Origin: Streptomyces diastatochromogenes
Lineage (GTDB): Bacteria > Actinomycetota > Actinomycetes > Streptomycetales > Streptomycetaceae
Reading direction: 5' to 3'
NCBI GenBank assembly: GCA_026913215.1
Contig: JAPTYK010000007.1
Coordinates: 248,001 to 312,000 of the forward strand
DNA: 64,000 nt
The notes under the pieces are model-generated. The model had not been told where the DNA came from. It saw nothing but the letters and a program-made list of their open reading frames with translations, and did no database searches. A program made the translations under genes and the position numbers. Below are positions 33,572-42,636 of the stretch, piece after piece (positions within the stretch are counted from its first letter, which is position 1; the number at the start of each line of letters is the position of its first letter).

Positions 33572-35118
33572 CCCCGCCCGACGTAGAGCAGCCACAGCCC
33601 ACCCGGGCTCCACGCGCTCACGCTCTTCTCGTCGCTGTGATCACCGGCGGCGGCCTGATCATCGCTCTGATCGGCTTCATCGGTTCCTACGCGGCTGTCC
33701 AAGACCTAGCGGAGGCCAAGGGGTTCGGCGACTTCGCGCGCCTGTACCCGATCGGCGTCGACGCGGGGATCGTGGTCTTGCTCGCCCTCGATCTGCTGCT
33801 GAGCTGGATCAGAATCCCGTTCCCGCTGCTCCGGCAGACGGCGTGGCTCCTGACCGCCGCCACCATCGCCTTCAACGCCGCGGCGGCGTGGCCGGACCCG
33901 CTCGGCACAGCCATGCACGCCGTCATCCCCGTCCTGTTCGTCGTGACAGTCGAAGCCGCCCGACATGCGGTCGGGCGCATTGCGGACATCACGGCCGACC
34001 GGCACATGGAAGGCGTCCGGCTGACCCGATGGATCCTGTCGCCGGTGCCCACGTTCCGGATGTGGCGTCGGATGAAGCTCTGGGAGCTTCGCTCCTACGA
34101 CCAGGTCATCAAGCTCGAGCAGGACCGGCTGATCTACGAAGCAGGGCTGGAAGTGCGGTACGGGCCCGCCTGGCGGCGCACAGCACCCATCGAGGCCCTG
34201 ATGCCGTTGCGGCTGGCGAAGTACGGCGTTCCCGTGCAGGCCGATGCCCTACCGGTCCTACAGCGGTCCAACGCACCCGAACTTCCGGCCCCGCCCCCCG
34301 ACCGGTCCGAAGGCGCCCCGACCACCTCGCAGGCCGATCCGCCGCCGGCCGACCCACCGAGCGCCACCCCGCAGGAGGAACCACCGCCCCCCGACCTGCC
34401 TGAAAGCACCCCGACCGCCGCGCAAGGAGACCCGCCGCCGTCCCCCCAGGAGGAAGAACTCCCTGCTCCACCCGCAGACGGTCGCGCCGCTGTAAAGACG
34501 GCTTACGACGCCCTGACCTCGCCAGATGCGGACCTGTCCGCCCGGAAGCTGGCCCAACGTCTTGCGCCCAGCCTCGGGCTGACCGAGAACACCGTGCGGG
34601 TCTACATCACCGCGCTCCGCAAAGAGCGCAGTCGCCTGAAAGTCGTCCCCGACCCCACCGAGGAGGGCGAGTCCCAAGCCTCCGAAGCGATCGACACCGC
34701 TACTGGCACTCCCGCTGACGCCGACCCTCACCCGCACCGCATGAGAAGAGCCCCCATGAGTTCCATCGCACCCAATCCGTACAGCCCCCACGCTGACGCA
34801 GATCCCCGGTACCGGCACATCCTCCCCACGCCGGCATCTCTCGGTGCCCCGCCTTCCGGCGCCCTGCTCCCCACGTCCTGCGGACGACTGGCCGTCGTCC
34901 CCGACGAGGCTCTCCGCCTGGCCGCCGGCACCGATCTCCCTGACGGGCTCTGTCCGGCATGTCTCGCTGCGCTGCGTGGCGAGGAGCTGCCGGTCGACGT
35001 ACGGCCGATCGGCAACTGCGCCTGCGGGATGACCACCGAACACGACGGCCGCTGTGCCCTGTGTCGGCAGGAAGACCACGACGAGTGGTGGCCCACCCGC
35101 GGAACCGCAGCAGCCTAA
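33568..35118 (+). CDS. DUF2637 membrane protein with wHTH and a fused CxxC tail
   Basis: The GTG at 33568 overlaps the upstream stop; product 516 residues. The first about 110 residues hold four hydrophobic segments (LLVAVITGGGLIIALIGF; GIVVLLALDLLLSWI; TAWLLTAATIAFNAAA; AVIPVLFVVTVEAA), the DUF2637 pattern of Spd-type plasmid transfer proteins. Then come a basic region, a Pro-rich linker and a winged-helix-like segment (SARKLAQRLAPSLGLTENTV). From M397 (base 34756, MSSIAPNPYSPH) a separate-looking domain follows with CPACLAAL, CACGMTTEH and CALCRQED. It may be a second gene fused by loss of a stop, or translated internally. Intermycelial spread of a plasmid is the known role of Spd proteins. 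Confidence 0.75.
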   Translation: MTPPDVEQPQPTRAPRAHALLVAVITGGGLIIALIGFIGSYAAVQDLAEAKGFGDFARLYPIGVDAGIVVLLALDLLLSWIRIPFPLLRQTAWLLTAATIAFNAAAAWPDPLGTAMHAVIPVLFVVTVEAARHAVGRIADITADRHMEGVRLTRWILSPVPTFRMWRRMKLWELRSYDQVIKLEQDRLIYEAGLEVRYGPAWRRTAPIEALMPLRLAKYGVPVQADALPVLQRSNAPELPAPPPDRSEGAPTTSQADPPPADPPSATPQEEPPPPDLPESTPTAAQGDPPPSPQEEELPAPPADGRAAVKTAYDALTSPDADLSARKLAQRLAPSLGLTENTVRVYITALRKERSRLKVVPDPTEEGESQASEAIDTATGTPADADPHPHRMRRAPMSSIAPNPYSPHADADPRYRHILPTPASLGAPPSGALLPTSCGRLAVVPDEALRLAAGTDLPDGLCPACLAALRGEELPVDVRPIGNCACGMTTEHDGRCALCRQEDHDEWWPTRGTAAA

Positions 35119-35119
35119 C

Positions 35120-35198
35120 TGTGACGACGCAACCTTGTTGGCAAATCACAGAGTCGGCGCGTGGTGGTCAACGCGTTGTGACGCTTCGTAGTTGGCAA
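35120..35198. repeat. Two-copy TGTGACG...TTGGCAA repeat
   Basis: TGTGACG (35120) with TTGGCAA (35138), and again TGTGACG (35177) with TTGGCAA (35192); GTTGTTGGC follows at 35211. This AT-richer patch lies between two convergent genes, and the rest of 35199-35345 holds nothing recognisable. A protein-binding site is possible. Confidence 0.4.
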
Positions 35199-35345
35199 GA
35201 ATGCCGCAGTGTTGTTGGCGTGCTGATGTCACTGTGAGTGGCCATCGTGAGGTTGCATGTCCCGGCTGTCCCCAACTGCCGCCTGAGTTGGGCGGGTGCG
35301 GAACAGCGGTTTCAGAAGCAGCAAGGGAGCGTCGTCCGGGGCAAC

Positions 35346-35403
35346 GGCGGCTCACGGTGTCGGGCTGCACACCGCCGTGTGCAGCCCGACACCGTGAGCC
35401 GCC
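35346..35403. terminator. 27-bp perfect inverted repeat between convergent genes
   Basis: GGCGGCTCACGGTGTCGGGC continues to a 27-bp arm, with loop CGCC and an exact complement. It lies between the convergent 35118 and 35465 gene ends, so a bidirectional terminator is likely. Confidence 0.7.
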
Positions 35404-35464
35404 GACCGGCAGGCAGAGCTCAAAAGCCAGTTCTCGGTCGCCCGGCCTGCGGTCGCGGCGTGAT

Positions 35465-37260
35465 CTACTCCTTCGGCTGCCCGGCGGCTGCTGCGACGGC
35501 GCCGCAGCAGGGAAAGTAGTCCCCCTGGCACGGGCGCGGCCTCACCAGTGCCGCCAGCTCCTCCCACGGCGTGACACGGGGACCTGTTTCCACCAGCGCG
35601 TCCACCGCAGCGACGAGGGATTCGTTGGCACTTCGCGCCAGCCCTTGGAGGGGCGTTGGTACCTCGGGATGCCACACGGCGTGCTCGATCGCGGCGGCGA
35701 GCTCCACCGGCAGCCCCTGGGCCGGTAGGAGGAGAATCCGGTCCTGGTCGGTGATGACGAAGCCGACGGCAGGAGCCGACTGCCCGTACCCGCCGACCGG
35801 CTCGGTGCGCAGCAGCACGACCTCCAGCGGCGAGCCTGCTGAGGAAGTGAGCCCGGTCATGGCCCGCGGTACGTGGAGAGCGACGAGTCCGGTGCCGGAG
35901 GAGGTGGCGCACCATGCCGGACCGGTGGCCGCCGGCCAGGTTCCCAGGGTGGACCCGGCAGCCGCCGCGGGGTGAGCGTCGAGAGCATCGAGAACACGTT
36001 GCGCGCGGTAGCTGCCGGAGGGGCCGGCGGGGGTGATGCGGTCGATGAACCGGGCACGCAGCTGGGGAGGCAGTTGGTTCGTGTCGATGAGCACGGTCCC
36101 GGCGCTACTGGGATCTGCGAAGGAGCGCAGTGCGTCGTGTGCCAGGCGCTGGGAGGGAGCGTGGTCCATGACCCATTCGAGACCCTCTTCGTAGCCGCTG
36201 CTCGTCGCGGGGATGGGTGGCAGGTTGAACTCGACGGCGACCTGCCAGATGCGGGCGTCGCAGTCTTTGGGCAGCGCTGCGTGGTCGGGGAGTGTGCCGC
36301 GGCGCCATCCCGAAGTGGCCATGTACCAACGGGACATGCCCAGCTTCAGCACGGAGTCGCGCAGGGTGCCCTGAAGCTCGGCGGCGGCGCTTTCGCAGCG
36401 GCGGAGGAACGCCTGCGCTTCGGCCAACGGCGGGGGACGTGCTCCGGCCGCTGCGGGGCGTCCGGCGCCCAGCTGGAGACGAGGGCCGGGGTGGCGCAGC
36501 CGGGCGGCCACCAGGGCAGCCGGTGCCCCAGCGCCAGGGCCAAGTCCCCCAGCTCGGCGTGGGAAGGCCGTCGTTGGCGGAGGCGGCTATGGAGGCGCTC
36601 TGGGGCGCGGTCGCCCACGTCAGCCTTGTGGAGCTGGAGCATGCGCACGTCCCCGGACATGGAGCCGAACTCGGGTTCCGCGATGGTCGGGAGAAGCACC
36701 AGTGTGCCCAGCAGGTCGGTGTCCGGGAGGTCATCGGGCTCGACATCGGCGAGGATCTCGTGGACCAGGTGATCCAACGGACTTCCATGAGGCCACTCGT
36801 GCGGCCAGCCGAGCAGGTGGCGCATCTCGCCCGGGGCCAGCACGGTCGCCAGCCACACGGACGGGCCACTGCCGTCGGCGGCGGTGTAGCAGGCGACATG
36901 GACGTCGATCGGCGGGCGCCGCAGGTCGGGGTTGTCGGGCAACTCCTTCTGGCGCAGTTGCAGCGTCTGCTGACTCTCGCGACGCAAGTGCGGGCCATCC
37001 GGCCCCGGCATCAGCCAGGACGCGGTGCGCGGCGGCAGACGCCGGCCGGTACGTGCGCACCAGCGAGCCACGGTGTCACCACGCCACATCGGCCGCGTCG
37101 CGGTGCTGTTCGGAGCATCGGGCTCAGGAAGGGCGTCGGGCTCGTCGGTGCTGCGCAGTTGGGACACCCGCCCGCGGGTGAGACCGGTCAGCCGGGCGAT
37201 GTCGGCAGCGGAGTAGGCGTCGGCAAGGCGGCGGTTGGTACGCGTCCAGGGAAACGTCAT
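35465..37260 (-). pseudogene. HTH-domain protein gene with a frameshift near 36432
   Basis: An ATG at 37260 starts MTFPWTRTNRRLADAYSAAD, leading to IARLTGLTRGRVSQLR, a helix-turn-helix. The frame codes well to WAPDAPQRPEHVP, then turns Arg/Ser-rich. The second half (PPLAEAQAFLRRCESAAAEL through FPCCGAVAAAAGQPKE) lies in another frame. One extra C in the five-C run (five G on the plus strand, 36432-36436) joins both into about 598 residues. The rest of the protein is unrecognised. The palindrome just upstream suggests autoregulation. Disruption or sequence error cannot be told apart here. Confidence 0.6.
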
Positions 37261-37268
37261 CGCCCCAG

Positions 37269-37287
37269 ACTAAACGAAACGTTTAGT
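37269..37287. promoter_or_regulatory. Palindromic operator before the HTH gene
   Basis: ACTAAACG-AAA-CGTTTAGT: perfect 8-bp arms, 8 bp upstream of the HTH gene's ATG on the minus strand. A second palindrome, GCGCTAGCGC, follows at 37290-37299. The AT-rich arms stand out in this GC-rich DNA. Confidence 0.65.
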
Positions 37288-37642
37288 GGCGCTAGCGCTT
37301 TTGGATTTCCAGTTGGGGCGGCTACCTCGGCGAAGTGACCGTCCGTGCCAGCATCTGATGGTCCGCCCCTCCAGGGCACACACCGTGGCCGTGGGCCATG
37401 AGCGCCCGCAGCCCGAAGCCGGCCCCTCGTATCAGCCCTGTTCGTCCTATTCACTCGACAGTTCATCGCACAGCTGGCTCAGCTCCCCGCGTTGCTCTCC
37501 AGGTTCCGCATAGTGTCCGGCCGGTCATCACGCGTGGGGTGAGGACCATTTCAGGACGGCTTCCGGCACCTTCGGCCGACTTGGCCCGGATGACAGCGCA
37601 GATGGTCATGATGAACAGGCCAGCGATCAACGAGGAGGGGCA

Positions 37643-37981
37643 ATGTCGGACGTCTGGGTGCTCACCAACCCTGCGGATTCGAGCAAGCGGCAGGTGATCC
37701 GAGCCGACGTGATCACCAACGTCATCGGCGGCAAGGAGCAGGTCCACGCAACCTGGACGGGTCGGCAGATGCCGGTGACGCTCGTCGAGTGGTCGACGAA
37801 GTTCGACAAGCGCGACCCGTTGCCGGCTGGGTTCCACATCGCGTTCCTGCAGGCACTCGACGAAGCGAAGCGCCAGGACGAGAACCGCGACCAGGTGATC
37901 TACGGAGAGTGGATCATCGATCAGCAGCAGTGGAAGTGGCTGGTCAAAGACGTCGAGGACCTCGACCCGAAGCAGTTCTAA
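37643..37981 (+). CDS. Hypothetical protein
   Basis: The ATG at 37643 follows GAGGAGGGG; product 112 residues. A strand-rich N-terminal half (SDVWVLTNPAD, KRQVIRADVITNVIGG, VHATWTGRQMPVTLVEW) is followed by helical charged sequence (FLQALDEAKRQDENRDQ) and IDQQQWKWLVKDVEDL. No known domain. It is paired with the 38053 gene (71-nt gap) and precedes the convergent terminator at 38507. The 37288-37642 stretch upstream holds no further gene. Confidence 0.7.
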   Translation: MSDVWVLTNPADSSKRQVIRADVITNVIGGKEQVHATWTGRQMPVTLVEWSTKFDKRDPLPAGFHIAFLQALDEAKRQDENRDQVIYGEWIIDQQQWKWLVKDVEDLDPKQF

Positions 37982-38052
37982 CGCCACGCGGCACAGGGGG
38001 GCGGGCAGTGCGCGCCCGCTGCTCGCGATGTCGCGCGTGAGGAGGTCCACGG

Positions 38053-38493
38053 ATGTTCATCGACGAGAAGGACACGTGCCTGCTGGTCGAGCAGGCGCTA
38101 CCACGATTGCCGTTCCTCGGCGTCGACAACGAGTTCTTGACCTACGACGAGCTGGAGCAGCTGAAGGACAAGTCGCAGGTCACATCGGTCAAGCACACAC
38201 CGCCCGAGCAGTGGTACGCGAGGATCAGCGCGCCGCTGTGCGAGTCGCTCGTCGAGGTCGGGCACAAGCAGGTGTTCGCCGCCCTCCGGATCGTCGCGTT
38301 CCACGACCGCGAGAACAGCCCATGGGGAAGCGCCACCGCCGAACTCCACGAATGGGTGCTTGCCCCGGACGACGCGGATCGAAGCCAGCCCAGCGAGGGT
38401 GCCGCCGTCGCCGTGCTGCTGGCGACCTTGTACGGCGAGCAGGGCTGCTTCTTCCTTCCGGTAACTGACCCCGAGGCGGTGCAGACCAGCTGA
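38053..38493 (+). CDS. Hypothetical protein
   Basis: The ATG at 38053 follows GAGGAGGTCC; product 146 residues. It has alternating helices and strands (LVEQALPRLPFLGVDN, VFAALRIVAFHDREN, AAVAVLLATLYGEQGCFF). No Cys cluster or membrane helix. The family is not recognised. Likely in an operon with the 37643 gene; both differ slightly in codon use from the 2-33 kb block. Confidence 0.7.
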   Translation: MFIDEKDTCLLVEQALPRLPFLGVDNEFLTYDELEQLKDKSQVTSVKHTPPEQWYARISAPLCESLVEVGHKQVFAALRIVAFHDRENSPWGSATAELHEWVLAPDDADRSQPSEGAAVAVLLATLYGEQGCFFLPVTDPEAVQTS

Positions 38494-38506
38494 CGACCAT
38501 CGGGAG

Positions 38507-38538
38507 CAGGCCGAGCCACCAGGGTGTGGCTCGGCCTG
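38507..38538. terminator. 13-bp hairpin between convergent genes
   Basis: CAGGCCGAGCCAC and its complement, between the 38493 and 38549 gene ends; it can serve both. Confidence 0.7.
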
Positions 38539-38548
38539 GGCATCAGCG

Positions 38549-39157
38549 TCAGGTCAGGGACACTCCGCGGCCTCCGAAGAAGTCGGCGAAGGTGGCGACG
38601 GGCAGGCTCGCGGTGCGGGCCTGATCGGTATGGCCGGACGGGTTACGGAAGTGGACCGTGTCGCCCTGTCGGCCGGTGACGAGCACGAGGTGGCCGCCTT
38701 TGCCGGGGGCAGGGTTCTCCGGGCGGCGGATCTCCTTGTGCACCGAGGCCATTACGAGTCGTTCGCCGTCGAGCAGGGTGAGGAGGTCGGGCACGGTCAG
38801 AATGCGGTGCACCTCAGCGTCCAGCGGGTGGACGTCGAGCACGTACTGGACGAACGGGGCGTAGATCAGGCCGCGGATCTCTCCGGTGTCCGCGTCCTCG
38901 GTGTACGCCCCGTACTTCCGGGCTCCGTCGAGGAGCTCGAACATGGTGGGTGCATGGCCGGTACGGGCGAGGAGCGCCATGCGCAGGCAGGCGATGCCGC
39001 ACATATGGCCGGACCACCGGCTGTAGGTCTCGAGGTCGGGGGCGCCGGTCTCGGGCCAGCGGGGGTCGTCGTCGTGAGCGCGGCCCTCGTAGGCGAAGGC
39101 GGCGATCAGGTCAGGGCTGGCGTACTGCGTGACGGTGTCGAACGGGTGGTCAGACAT
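38549..39157 (-). CDS. C39-type cysteine peptidase-like protein
   Basis: The ATG at 39157 gives 202 residues. HMCGIACLRMAL puts a candidate nucleophile at C53. GGHLVLVTG gives H156, and RNPSGH gives N172, the Cys-His-Asn/Asp order of papain-like C39 peptidases. There is no signal peptide, so it acts in the cytoplasm. It is last in a minus-strand operon with the PLP enzyme and ATP-grasp ligase, so it may trim or transfer the peptide they make. The substrate is unknown. Confidence 0.7.
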   Translation of the reverse strand: MSDHPFDTVTQYASPDLIAAFAYEGRAHDDDPRWPETGAPDLETYSRWSGHMCGIACLRMALLARTGHAPTMFELLDGARKYGAYTEDADTGEIRGLIYAPFVQYVLDVHPLDAEVHRILTVPDLLTLLDGERLVMASVHKEIRRPENPAPGKGGHLVLVTGRQGDTVHFRNPSGHTDQARTASLPVATFADFFGGRGVSLT

Positions 39158-40142
39158 GTAGGGGTTCCTTCCGGTGTGCGGGCTGGTTGATCAGCCGGTG
39201 GAAGGTGGGCAGGTCCACGCCGCCGCCAGAGATCACCACCCCGATCATTCCGGACTCGTGGGGGACGTGGCCGGCGAGGACGGCGGCCAGGGCGCAGGCG
39301 CCACTCGGTTCGGCTACGACCTTCAGGTGCCGGAAGGCGAAGGCCATGGCGGTGGTGATGTCCCGGTCGGTCACGGTCACGATGGCGTCGAGGAGCCGGG
39401 AGTTCACGGTCCACGTCAGCGGGGAGGGGCTGGTGTGCCCGAGGCCGTCGGCGATGGTGGCGGGGACCTCGGGCAGGGCGATGCGCTGGCCGCAGCGCAT
39501 CGACAGCAGGGTGTCGGCGCCTTCCTTCGGTTCCACGCCGATGATCTTGATGCCGGGGTGGAGGTGCTTGGCGATTGTGGCGGTCCCGGCGGCGAGGCCA
39601 CCGCCGCCGACGGGCACGACGAGGGTCTCGATCTCGGGGTGGTCGGTGAGCAGTTCCAGGGCGGCGGTCCCGGCGCCGGCCATGATGTGCCGGGAGTTCG
39701 CCGAGGGGACGACGGCCATGCCGTCACGGGCGGCGATCTCGGCCACGAGGGCGTCCCGGTTCTCGGAGCCCCGGTGATAGGTGACGACCCTGCCGCCCAG
39801 CGCGCGGATGCCTTCGACCTTCGGGGTCGGCGCATCGGCGGGGATGACGACGGTGGCCGGCACTTCAAGGAGTCTGCCGGCGAGCGCGAGGGCCTGGGCG
39901 TGATTCCCGGAGGACGCGCCGACCAGGCCGCGGGCGCGTTCTGTGGCGGGAAGGGAGGAAGCGTGGTGGTAGGCGCCGCGGAACTTGAAGGATCCGGTGC
40001 GCTGGAGGCTCTCGGCCTTGCATACGACCGGCCAGCCGGCAGCCTGGTCGAGGGAGAGCGCGGACAGGGCCGGGGTGCGGGCGGCGACCGGTTCGATGTT
40101 GGTGGCGGCGTCCTGGACGTCGCGGGCGGTCAGCTCGGTCAC
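39150..40142 (-). CDS. PLP-dependent serine/threonine dehydratase or racemase
   Basis: The GTG at 40142 overlaps the stop of the ligase gene (GTGA); product 330 residues. It is a fold-type II PLP enzyme: TGSFKFRGA carries the Schiff-base Lys, SSGNHAQ binds substrate, and VPVGGGGLAAG is the phosphate loop. Length and the lack of a regulatory domain match catabolic threonine dehydratases and eukaryote-like serine racemases. Next to a Ddl-type ligase, supplying a D-amino acid such as D-Ser is an attractive role, but deamination is equally possible from sequence. Its 3' end overlaps the C39-like gene by 8 nt. Confidence 0.75.
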   Translation of the reverse strand: MTELTARDVQDAATNIEPVAARTPALSALSLDQAAGWPVVCKAESLQRTGSFKFRGAYHHASSLPATERARGLVGASSGNHAQALALAGRLLEVPATVVIPADAPTPKVEGIRALGGRVVTYHRGSENRDALVAEIAARDGMAVVPSANSRHIMAGAGTAALELLTDHPEIETLVVPVGGGGLAAGTATIAKHLHPGIKIIGVEPKEGADTLLSMRCGQRIALPEVPATIADGLGHTSPSPLTWTVNSRLLDAIVTVTDRDITTAMAFAFRHLKVVAEPSGACALAAVLAGHVPHESGMIGVVISGGGVDLPTFHRLINQPAHRKEPLHV

Positions 40143-41095
40143 GGCCGGTACCCCTCGGCTGTGTGGGCGGTGGCGAGGATCAGGCGGATGAGCCGGTCGT
40201 AGTCGATGCCCGCCGCGGCCGCCATGGTGGCGAGGTTCCCGGTGTGGGAGAGGCCGGGCAGGGTGTTGATCTCCAGCCAGACCGGGCGCCCGTCCGGGGA
40301 GACGATGAAGTCGGAGCGGGAGTAGCCGGAGCAGCCCAGGGCGTCGTGCGCGGTGAGCGAAGCGGTGGTGATCGCTTCGAGGGTGGAGCCGGGGAGATCG
40401 GCCGGGCACTCGTAGCGGTACTTGGTCTTGTCCCGCTTGGTGGCGTAGTCGTAGAACTCGGCGTCGGTGGGGATCGTCGCCAGCGGCGGCAGGGCTACGG
40501 GCAGGCCGTCGAGCTCCAGGACTCCGCAGCTCACCGGGGTGCCAGTGGTGAACGGCTCGGCGAACCAGCCCTCGGCCGGGTCGATCGTGCGCAGGGCGGC
40601 GGCGAGCTGGTCGGTGTCGCGGCAGACCGTCATCCCGATCGAGCCGCCTTCGGACAGCGGCTTGAGGATCAGCGGGAAGGAGATCGTGCCGGTGATGGTC
40701 TGCGTGCTCACGTCGCCGTCGCGGGCCGGGAGGGTGACGCTGGGCAGGACCGCCACCCCGGAGGCCGCCGCGAGGGCCTTGGCGCGGGCCTTGTGCATGC
40801 CGACGGCGGAGGCCGCCACACCGGAGCCGGTGTAGGGGATGTCCAGGTACTCCAGTAACCCCTGGAGCTTGCCGTCCTCGGCGTACTGCCCGGCGATGGC
40901 CAAGAACGCCACATCCGCGCCCCGGATCTGGTCGGCGAAGTCCTTGTCGGCGGCGTCGAGGAACACCGTGGTGTATCCCTGCCGGTCCAGGGACTCCAGG
41001 GCGGCGCGGCCGGACATCAAGGACCGCTCCCGCTCGGTGGACCTGCCGCCGGAGACGACGGCGATTCGGCCGGGCTGAAGAGACTGCATCGTCAT
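40139..41095 (-). CDS. Ddl-type D-Ala:D-X ligase (ATP-grasp)
   Basis: The ATG at 41095 (AGGGG upstream on this strand) gives 318 residues. VVSGGRSTERERSLMSGR is the N-terminal Ddl signature; PLSEGGSIGM, SRSDFIV and WLEINTLPGLSHTGNLATMA match the ATP-grasp core and the DdlB-like C-terminal loop. The omega-loop of D-Ala:D-Ala ligases usually contains E-A-K-Y. Here it reads YATKRDKTKYRYECPADL, so the Tyr that sets acceptor choice appears to be Arg. It may join D-Ala to a different acceptor. It is divergent from murF and coupled to the PLP enzyme. Confidence 0.78.
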   Translation of the reverse strand: MTMQSLQPGRIAVVSGGRSTERERSLMSGRAALESLDRQGYTTVFLDAADKDFADQIRGADVAFLAIAGQYAEDGKLQGLLEYLDIPYTGSGVAASAVGMHKARAKALAAASGVAVLPSVTLPARDGDVSTQTITGTISFPLILKPLSEGGSIGMTVCRDTDQLAAALRTIDPAEGWFAEPFTTGTPVSCGVLELDGLPVALPPLATIPTDAEFYDYATKRDKTKYRYECPADLPGSTLEAITTASLTAHDALGCSGYSRSDFIVSPDGRPVWLEINTLPGLSHTGNLATMAAAAGIDYDRLIRLILATAHTAEGYRP

Positions 41096-41228
41096 CAGGT
41101 TGTACCCCTGTTCATCGGTGCTGTGGCCGGTCTCAGCTGCCCCGGCACGCGAAGGCGCTACGGTCGGATGGACTGAACCGGTGGGCGCGTGCCGTGCCGG
41201 GCAAGCCTGCTGATTCGGAGTGCGTTTC

Positions 41229-42629
41229 GTGATCCCCCTTTCGCTCGAAGCCGTCGCGGCCGCCGTCGGCGGACGCCTGTGGGACGTACCGGACCCGTCC
41301 GTGCTGATGACCGCGCCCGCCGTTGTCGACTCGCGCACGGTCGAGCCCGGTGGTCTGTTCGCTGCGCTTCCCGGTGAGCACACCGACGGTCACGCCTTCG
41401 CGGCGAGCGCCGTGAAAGCCGGCGCGGTGGCGGTCCTTGCCGCCCGGCCCGTCGGTGTCCCGGCCGTGGTCGTCGATGACGTGCTGGACGCGCTCGCCGC
41501 CCTGGCCCGCACCGTGCTGGCCGCCGTGCCGGAGGCGACGGTGATCGGGCTGACCGGCTCGGCAGGCAAGACCAGCACCAAGGACCTGATCGCCCAGGTC
41601 CTGCCCGAGCTCGGCCCGACGATCGCGACGGTGAAGTCGTTCAACGGCGAGATCGGCATGCCGCTGGCGGTGACCCACCTGGACCAGGGCGTGCGCTACA
41701 TCGTGCTCGAGATGGGCGCCCGCGGCATCGGCCACATCACCCACCTCACCCGTATCGCCCCGCCCTCGGTCGGTCTGGTCCTCAACGTGGGCACCGCCCA
41801 CGTCGGCGAGTTCGGCGGACGCGAGCAGATCGCCCAGGCCAAGGGCGAGCTCGTCGAGGCACTCCCCGCGGACGGGCTGGCGATCCTCAACGCCGACGAT
41901 CCTTTGGTCGCCGCCATGGCCTCGCGTACCTTCGCCCGGGTGCTGACCTTCGGTGTCGACAACGACGCCGACGTCCGCGCCCTGGACGTCACCGTCGACA
42001 CGTCCGGCCGGGCCTCCTTCACCCTCGCCGCCGCCGGCACCAAGGCGCGCGTCGAGCTGTCCCTGCATGGCGTGCACCATGTGTCGAACGCGCTGGCCGC
42101 GGCCGCCGTCGCGATCGGGCTGGGCGCCAGCGTGGAGACGACGGCGGCCGCGCTGTCCCGCGCTGTCCTGGTCGCGTCGGGACGCATGGAAGTCACCGAC
42201 CGGCCCGACGGGATCCGGATCATCAACGACGCGTTCAACGCGAACCCCGATTCGATGAAGGCAGCCTTCACGGCCCTCGCGGCCATGAAGGACGGCCGCC
42301 GGACCATCGCGATCCTGGGCGAGATGAAGGAACTCGGTGCCGAAGGCGCCGAGGAGCACCGGCAGGTCGGCCGTCTCGTCGCCACCGCCGGCATCGACGT
42401 GCTGATCGCGGTCGGCGGCGACGACGCGCACGCCATGGCCGAGGCCGCCCAGCAGGACAACCCGCAGCTGAAGGTCGTGCGCGCCTCCGACCGGGACCAT
42501 GCCCTCACCCTGGCCCGCGACCTCATCCAGCCGGGGGACATCGTCCTGGTCAAGGGCTCCCACAGTGTCGAGCTGGAGCACACGGCGGAGCGCCTGGCCC
42601 AGCCCGACACCCTGGTCGGCGACCGCTAG
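41229..42629 (+). CDS. murF: MurF-type UDP-MurNAc-tripeptide:D-Ala-D-Ala ligase
   Basis: The GTG at 41229 with GGAG 9-13 nt upstream is preferred to the GTG at 41220; product 466 residues, the usual MurF length. Domains in order: N-terminal UDP-binding domain (VDSRTVEPGGLFAAL), central ATPase with P-loop GLTGSAGKTSTKD (about residues 112-124), VLEMGARGIGHI and LNVGTAHVGEFG, and a C-terminal domain with INDAFNANPDSM. All key MurF motifs are intact. Being outside a dcw-type cluster and next to a changed Ddl suggests a specialised paralog for a modified muropeptide or a natural product. Confidence 0.85.
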   Translation: MIPLSLEAVAAAVGGRLWDVPDPSVLMTAPAVVDSRTVEPGGLFAALPGEHTDGHAFAASAVKAGAVAVLAARPVGVPAVVVDDVLDALAALARTVLAAVPEATVIGLTGSAGKTSTKDLIAQVLPELGPTIATVKSFNGEIGMPLAVTHLDQGVRYIVLEMGARGIGHITHLTRIAPPSVGLVLNVGTAHVGEFGGREQIAQAKGELVEALPADGLAILNADDPLVAAMASRTFARVLTFGVDNDADVRALDVTVDTSGRASFTLAAAGTKARVELSLHGVHHVSNALAAAAVAIGLGASVETTAAALSRAVLVASGRMEVTDRPDGIRIINDAFNANPDSMKAAFTALAAMKDGRRTIAILGEMKELGAEGAEEHRQVGRLVATAGIDVLIAVGGDDAHAMAEAAQQDNPQLKVVRASDRDHALTLARDLIQPGDIVLVKGSHSVELEHTAERLAQPDTLVGDR

Positions 42630-42636
42630 ACGACGG

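Noticed and set aside
39174-40202. 342-residue plus-strand frame rich in Gly/Asp
   Set aside because: It is antisense to the PLP-dependent enzyme, which has all fold-type II motifs.
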